Shown here one piece after another: positions 57,320 through 64,000 of a stretch of 64,000 nucleotides of DNA. A program made the translations under genes and the position numbers. This DNA is from Sipunculus nudus (taxonomy: Eukaryota > Annelida > Sipuncula > Golfingiida > Sipunculidae): contig CM049311.1 of assembly GCA_026874595.1 (NCBI GenBank), forward strand, positions 46,315,676-46,379,675, in the 5' to 3' direction. The notes beneath the pieces were generated by a model. It was not told the origin of the DNA. It searched no databases and was given only the letters and a program-made list of their open reading frames with translations. Each line of letters begins with the position of its first letter. The first letter of the stretch is position 1.

Positions 57320-60300
57320 AAAATGTAAGAGATTTTTAGATGACTGATTATTTTTGCATAAAATTTACCGATGCTAGATCCTGCTGTTTTTGAGATGGTA
57401 TGAGTTAACGTACAGGCGATGGCTGACGCCACATCGCATGAGCTTACAGGTTCGCAAAAAAATATGCCATAGTCAAAGTTGGGCAACATTTAAGGTAATG
57501 ATTTGACATTTATACTTATAACATTTGATCTAATTTCTGGTATGCAATTAAAACAAATTTAATTTTTTTGGCTTTAAAATTATCATGTTAAAGGAGTAAA
57601 TTTATTTCCCGATTTTTCAAAAAGTGCATTATGTTTGGGCCTTTTACTTTCGCAAAAATACCCAATATTTACCTAATTCCATGTACATCGGAAATATATG
57701 CAGGAATAGATAAGCAGGAGAGGTTTTCACAGTTGGAAGTTCTGAGGTGTAACTATAGGTTTTTAAAATAAAATGGGAGGTTTCTCGTAATATATGGAGG
57801 GAACAAGTCGTAGTGACCCAGTTTTCGGTTTGGTGGGAGAATTCGGGGACATCTAACAACATTTTGCATTTCTGATTCTTAGTTCAAATTTTTTCGAAAC
57901 GTGCCCTGTTAAAGGACAGACGCACGGCCGGACGGTAGAAGGACCATCCCTACAGCTTGGATAACTTGAAAGAGTCAGCTGCGCCATGAACTGAGCATGA
58001 CCCTGGTATATTTTTGGCGCGTGTCCATGAGACTGACATTTGACGACTATGGGACATTTACAGGGTTGCCAGCTGCCAACTCAAAATTCCCTGACTTTCC
58101 CCCTGATTATTCCCCGACTTTCAGCTGGCTTTCAAAGAAAAACAAACTAAATAAGGTCTCATTAACGTCAATTTACTGCTAACTCAAATTCTCATTTGAT
58201 AAAAGTAACTGGAATGCAGCAGAAAGCAGAGCAAACTGAAACTAGAAATTTTGAATTGACAATCTTCAAAGAACTTTACACTCTGTATCAAGCATTTATC
58301 ATGATTATCAATAGATTTTTCTAACAATTTCTATTTGAATCGGCCATTGTCTTAAATAAAACACTGACTTGCTTTTGTCACTAAACAAGAAAGTTTCATT
58401 TTACTGCATATCAAAATCGCATGCCTCCCAGTAGCTTCAATCATTTGCTGTTGTATGCCTCCCAGTAAGTTCAATCATTTGCTGTTGTACATGGGACATA
58501 AATAATGTGTTGACAGTTGTAAACAATTTTCCACATTGCCTGTGCTGCTTGTGGTTTTATTTGGCATTCTGTGTGCAAGAGCTTTCTTCTCAATTAGGCT
58601 CCAGCTAGACAAAACCCAGAAGTGAGTTGAAGTCTTAATGCAGGCTGTGTCTTCTACATCTGCTTACAAACAGGCAGAAAAGTTAAATCCATATGTGACC
58701 ATTGTATCAACACAAAGCGCCAGTCTTCCCTCATCCCAAAATACTGTTATTAATGTATAATTCAGTGATTTCTAGTAAAAAACACACACCGACAGACAAA
58801 AATACACAGTCACAGTAAACAAATATCAAATTTAAGAAAATACACAAATAAAATAAAAAATCCAGCTTTAATTCGAGACTATTTTTCTTTCTTTTATGGC
58901 AATATTCTGATGGCAGAATGTAAAATGTACACCAAAGATTAAATGCATGTATTTTTCTTTTGTAAATGCATTAATCCATATCAACCAGTCCAATTTTCTT
59001 CTTCACACAAAAGGTAGTGGAAAAATGTCAATTTGTTTTTGGTTATATTTGATTTGTGATGTGCCCTGTCAGACCAGATCACTAGAGCTTTGATAGTTTT
59101 GTCAGACACCTACACGTGTTGAGCTGACCCCACAAGAGAATCATCCTGAATTGACAACATAACCAGACAGGCACTTAGTGGAAACCCACAATGATCTGCC
59201 TCAAAAATGAACATTGTTTGATCTCTCCTCCCCACACAGTCCTTTCTTCCAAAATCTAATGATGGACTGAGATGGCACCAGTTTTATACCCAGCCCTTTA
59301 ATCCCCACATCATTTCTCTGGATGTTTGAAGATTTCTACTGGGGATGAGAAGAGATGATAAAAGTGCAGCTGCAGATGTCTTCATAAAACAGCACCTTTC
59401 CACGATTTATCAGGGGAGTGTCAGATATAGAACCTCTTACAGCTGACATGAGGTTCCCAGACACTGAAGATGATGAAAGATCTATTGATACCTTTATAGA
59501 ACTTGTCTGGTATAAGGTATCTGGTTAAATGTAACAGGTGCAAATGACTGTCACATATCCATGAAGTTGTGACATGCAATAATGCTGGCTGCCAGTCACT
59601 AACGTTATTTGACTACCCAACCATGGATAGCTGTGGTAAGCTCAGAACTTTCCCTGCTAATCTAAAGTAAAAGTAATCCCTCCATGCATCACAACAGAGA
59701 GATATGATAAATAAAAGAGAAAAAAAGTGGACTACAGGCCATGACACTCAGCTGATTTTGAAATAATTTATGCATTATGTGTTGATATATCAAGGTATGT
59801 TTCAAGTTTTACTCAATCTGGAATAATAGCAGTGAGATTTACACATGTATGTGAAATTTCTGTAAAACGGGTTTGGCAAAATTTTACCAAACTCTACATA
59901 CTGACAGATTTAAATGCATGGCATATTGAACTCTTGACCTGTTTCCTAAACTGATACAACTGGCAGTCTTTCAAAGCTCTAAATAAATCCAGGCTGACCT
60001 TTGGCCAGTTGCCAAGTATGTTATAGTTGGCAGTCTGCAAAGCTGTTTATAGATACAGACATGATACAGGTATAATGCTTCCATGCTTGACTGTTACTTT
60101 CAAGAAACATTTTTCAACCTGAGTATTAGCCCTGCCTGGGCTTTAGTGTTTGCGTTATCTAATAAAATGCTTAAAAAAAAAGTGATTCCATGTACCGATA
60201 GACTTAACTCAGTGCCAGCTCTTATCACTAATCAGAGGGTCAGATAGTGGCAAATTAGTTATATGAGTTATACGTTTTTTTTTATAAAAAATTTTAGAAT

Positions 60301-61150
60301 TATAAAAGATGCAGTCCTTTAATTTTTAAAGTTCTAATAATTGTGCCAAAAATCATTTAAGTAAACTTGAACAAAGGCCACCTAAGAATCATTTTGGACA
60401 ATGTTACATAAATTTAAACAACAGTTTTGCAGAAGAAGACTGTTGCAGCCCTCAATTTGTAATAGGCTTACTAATGGCCTCAAGACCTACTTAAGCTTTC
60501 CATGACTCTACCAAAAATCAATGAGCTCAACCTATTCTTATACAATTAAAACATCCCTATCCTAGATAAGAATATTCTTGTGAAATATTAAACCATTCAG
60601 CTTGACAGTTTCATCATAATACATTTTTAAGCTGAAAGAGGCTAAAATTACAAGGTTTCTGACCGTAAAAAAAGGTTGAAGTAGGTGGCTCACAAAAACT
60701 GCAATTTCAAGTACGAGTCATGTGACCAACATTTACACAAAATTTGGCTATCCTAGCACCTACTGTTTCTGAGCTAGTAATTTTAATATCCCTTTTTGGC
60801 CAAATGACTTAATCTCAGCTTCCAGTAACTCGTCCAAAATTCACTGAACTAGAACCATTCAAACAAACCTGAGAAAGATTGTTTCAGGGATTATTTCTCT
60901 GAAATATTGAATAATTTGGCTTGACAGTTGGCAGAAGAAGATTTTTAAAGCTTTTTTTCCCTTTTTCCATATAAAATGCAGATAGCAAAAAAATAAGCAA
61001 AATCCGAGTTTTTTAGATGACTGATGTTTTGCATAAAGTTCGGTGAGATAGTATGCGTTAACATACTAAGACGGACGACGCATGATGCATAAGCCACAGG
61101 TTTGCTTACAATGTGAAGAAAAATGTGTGATTAGGCAGCTTGTAAAGGGA
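57320..61150. repeat. Direct pair of short diverged repeats bounding a 3.5-kb interval
   Basis: Blocks at about 57330-57490 (TTTTAGATGACTGAT, TGCATAAA, GAGTTAACGTAC, GCATGAGCTTACAGGTT) recur at about 61005-61115 (TTTTAGATGACTGAT, TGCATAAA, GCGTTAACATAC, GCATAAGCCACAGGTT). The intervening sequence has fewer A/T microsatellites than the rest of the window and no open frame of note. This may be one dispersed family inserted twice rather than a single bounded element. Confidence 0.5.
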
Positions 61151-62139
61151 ACTGAACCTGAATTGTTTTTTAAGTGAGCACAAACATTTCCACTGGCCCA
61201 GATCAACCTCATGAGCAGAAAATTTCTTTATCTGTGGAATGTTTCATTAATGGTGGATAGGAAGCAATTAAAAGTAAGAGGAGCCTCAGGTTGTTGCACA
61301 AAATAATTACTGGGGTTAATTTAAAAGGACACACAAAACTGTCAGAGGAAGTTCTGAACAGTCCTTAATTCTTTCACTAATTGGTTACTGAAGAAAATTT
61401 TATGAAATACATGTGCCCACAGCCCATGAGAGGTACAAATTATTAATGGGTATTCACTGGTTAAATTGAGGATCAGTGTGAAAGGTCTGAGATATATGAG
61501 ATAAATGAATTTCCTTCCAATCCTCTTCAGCCCCCTACAATGAGTCCATGTCATCCACAGGCACAACTAAGTAAGGTTTATGATGTTATTAGGTGACCCT
61601 TCTTAAATCAAACTCAGCTTTCCCACTTGGAATCCCTGGTCTCCAAGACACACCAACACAAGATGACTTGGGTGAAAAGAGCATTGCATAATTTTTCAGA
61701 TTTTTCCTGAGGGGTTATTAATTACTGATCTGATAACAAGAAAGTTTTAGACCAGTCTTTGTTTTTGCCAGGTTAGGGTTTGTCCTGTGGTGAGGATAAT
61801 GCAGGACTCTTATCCTTTTTTGTGGAGGTCAGCTTCATTACCCTGGAACGATGAAAAAAAACAATGTGCAGATTAAAATCAGAACACCTTGGGTTGTGTA
61901 AATCAGACATGCTAACTGCATATTGTCACTGCAGTCATAAAATATCACAGTGTTATTCTTTATTCTTTTCCAATATTAAACAGCCCTCAAGGATGATCAT
62001 ACCTCCCTAAATGCTAAGGATATCTCTAGATTTTGAACATCTCCCCAATAAATCAACTATTTTTTTATAAGGTAACTCACCATTACCAAAAAATTTTTAG
62101 TAAATTCCATTAAAACCCTATGAACATCATATCAATTAG

Positions 62140-62240
62140 TGGTGTGCCAAATAACTGATTATGTTGATGACTGGTCATTTTCTTTCATAACTGAGTAAAT
62201 TGGTTGCATTTTTGTATAGAAACAATTGTGAAGGGAAATT
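62140..62240 (+). repeat. Dispersed repeat, AGTGGTGTGCC family
   Basis: Begins TAGTGGTGTGCCAAATAACTG and continues GGTCATTTTCTTTCATAACTG; related to 44410-44530 and, inverted, to 18985-19095. Confidence 0.6.
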
Positions 62241-62489
62241 CATTATTTCATCCAAACAAGGCCTACAGGCCTAATGCAAACCTGTGCAAAGTTTGGGAGT
62301 ATGAATGGAGGTTTATTTTTAAAATTTAATATTGATCCTCTTAAGTCCTGCATATCTACCTTAGTCATTATGATTTCAGCAAAATGGACGTTTCGGACCT
62401 GCAAGTTTCAGACAAGGACAATTTAAAACTAGAATATGGGTAGTCAACATGCGACTATGTGTATCTGCAGAAATCAGAGTGGGACAGGT

Positions 62490-63450
62490 GAAGTGAGGCA
62501 TGGATTAAGTGGCAAGGGGAATAGAGTGAGGTGTGTTGAATATTAGCATGGATGTCTGCAGCATAAACATGAATGTAGGTGGTGCCACCTGTCATAAAAT
62601 CAAGAAAATTGACCAGAATGTATAAACCTGCAAAATTTCAGGTGGATAAGTCAAACCACTGCTGAGATATGAGTGATTTTATCCCAAGGCAGATGAACAG
62701 ATGGACGCTGTGCATACATGGTTGCAGGTGGCGCTGCCAGTTTTGCCTATGATGAAGAGCTATGGGAAATCTATACAAATGCAAAATTTTGGCCCAATGG
62801 GTCAAACGGTTCCCGAGATATGAGCTTGGATGTCTACAGAGTAAACGTGAATGTAGGTGGTGCCACCTGTCATAAAATCGAGAAAGCTGTCAAAGTTGTA
62901 TAAGCCTGTAAAATTTCAGGCAGATATGTCAAACCAATGCCGAGATATGAGTGATTTTTTCCCAAGGTAGATGAACAGATGGATGCTGTGCATACATGGT
63001 TGCAGGTGGCACCACCACTTTTGTGTATGATAAAGAGCTATGGGAGATCTATACACATGAAAAATTTTGGCCCAACTGGTCAAATGGTACCCAAGATATG
63101 AGCTTGGATGTCTGCAGCTTAAACGTGAATGAAGGTGGCGCCACCTGTCATAAAATCACAAAAGTTGTCCAGGATGTATACACATGCAAAATTTCAGGTG
63201 GATAAGTCCAACCAATGCAGAGATATGAGTGTTTTTATTCCAAGGCAGATGAACAAATGGACGCTGTGCAAAAATGGTTGCAGGTGGCACCACCATTTTT
63301 AGTGCATGTTATAAAGCTTTCCAAGGGCTACATTTATGCAAAATCTTTAGCCTTATCGGTCAAACGGTTCCCGAGATATGTGGGTTTATGTGTTGAAACA
63401 GACGCACAAATGGACGCTGGGCCCAGAAGAAAGTCAGAGGTCAACCAAAA
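62490..63450. repeat. About 3.5 tandem copies of a 278-bp repeat
   Basis: Copies with the CAGGTGGC(G/A)C core start near 62725, 63002 and 63280, preceded by a partial copy. Each contains GTGGTGCCACCTGTCATAAA (or a close variant), AAATTTCAGG, GAGATATGAG, AGATGAACA.ATGGA and CATGGTTGCAGGTGGC. Copies are about 85-90% alike by eye. An inverted, more diverged member lies at 31540-31910. Confidence 0.88.
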
Positions 63451-64000
63451 ATGAGGGCGCCCCTGTTCACATGTGACCGATCATTATTCCCAATTTTAAA
63501 AAATTCTGCAAGTGGTTATGGAGGAGTTCTCTGGAAACCTATAGTATCCGCAAAACTCTGTTTTTTGCAGATACAATGATTGTAGCTGGCACCACCAGTC
63601 TTATATACAACGAAGAGATATATACATATGCCCAATGTCAGACTGATATGTCAAACCCCTCCTGTGAAAAAAGCAGGGACATACACTGTGCAAAAATTAT
63701 TGTACACTATAAAGCTACCCAATATGTATAAACATGCCCAATTTTAGGCTGATGTATCTAATTCCTCTGTAGAAATAAGCAGGTGCACACACTGGAAAAG
63801 TCAATGTAGGTGGCATCACATGTCTTGTAAATGAGAATACCATCAAAGACGCATAGACAGGTCAAAATATCAGTCCAATACATCAAACTTCCCCAGAGTT
63901 TGATGCACTGGGCTGACAAGGATCAGGTGAGTAAGGCAGTTGCCCCGCGAGTGACCTGTGACAAATTGCTGCCTCAAGCTACTGCCCTGAGTGAACTCTT

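Larger units (their letters stand above)
50500..64000. other. Downstream region without a convincing gene
   Basis: No exon with domain content or conserved architecture was seen on either strand. It contains (AT)n, a 34-bp minisatellite, (CA)n, a repeat paired with gene 1 intron 6, a stretch at about 57900-62100 poor in (AT)n that may be old transposon or unrelated sequence, and a 278-bp tandem repeat near the right edge. Open frames in these tracts encode repeat-derived peptides. Confidence 0.55.

Noticed and set aside
62718-63454. Three similar open frames in a row (MVAGG... type)
   Set aside because: They are the same frame read from successive 278-bp repeat units, with stops between them, and similar sequence occurs inverted in a gene 2 intron.

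Overview
This is invertebrate nuclear genomic DNA. It is AT-rich, with long (AT)n microsatellites, GT-AG introns, abundant dispersed repeats and minisatellites, and no bacterial-style gene packing. The protein domains (kringle, SUEL/Gal-lectin, CUB) and the repeat style fit a marine lophotrochozoan, most likely a mollusc such as a bivalve. That assignment is inference; nothing here fixes the species.

The main content is a head-to-tail array of three paralogous multi-exon genes, all on the + strand: gene 1 (6812-18686), gene 2 (26955-38241) and gene 3 (42702-50499). I built each model from splice signals. In all three the exon lengths sum to a multiple of three and the phases agree, giving predicted proteins of 685, 566 and 782 residues. 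Each encodes a type I membrane protein: signal peptide, kringle (genes 1 and 3 only), SUEL/Gal-lectin-like domain carrying a basic-site-flanked insert, CUB domain, short conserved cysteine segment, Ser/Thr-rich mucin-like stalk, one transmembrane helix, and a tyrosine-rich cytoplasmic tail. Each ectodomain module sits on its own phase 1-1 exon, so domains can be lost or gained cleanly; gene 2 has no kringle exon. The closest known layout is Kremen (kringle-WSC-CUB-TM), but here a SUEL-type domain takes the place of WSC.

The tails of genes 1 and 3 carry a motif that matches the ITAM consensus (YxxL-x7-YxxL), plus Y-x-N motifs of the Grb2 SH2 type and other tyrosine sites. Gene 2 has a shorter, rewired tail without the ITAM pair. 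Together the genes look like a family of tyrosine-phosphorylated recognition or adhesion receptors that has diversified by tandem duplication. Ligand and function are unknown.

Layout: 1-1902 holds the 3' end of an unrelated, unrecognised gene; 1903-6811 is intergenic with small repeats; 6812-50499 is the receptor array with transposon- and minisatellite-rich introns and two intergenic gaps; 50500-64000 shows no convincing gene and is filled with minisatellites, dispersed repeats and a roughly 278-bp tandem repeat. Several non-autonomous DNA-transposon-like elements with inverted termini can be delimited (4520-4733, 10301-11241, 21128-22689, 25016-26244, 36769-37499).
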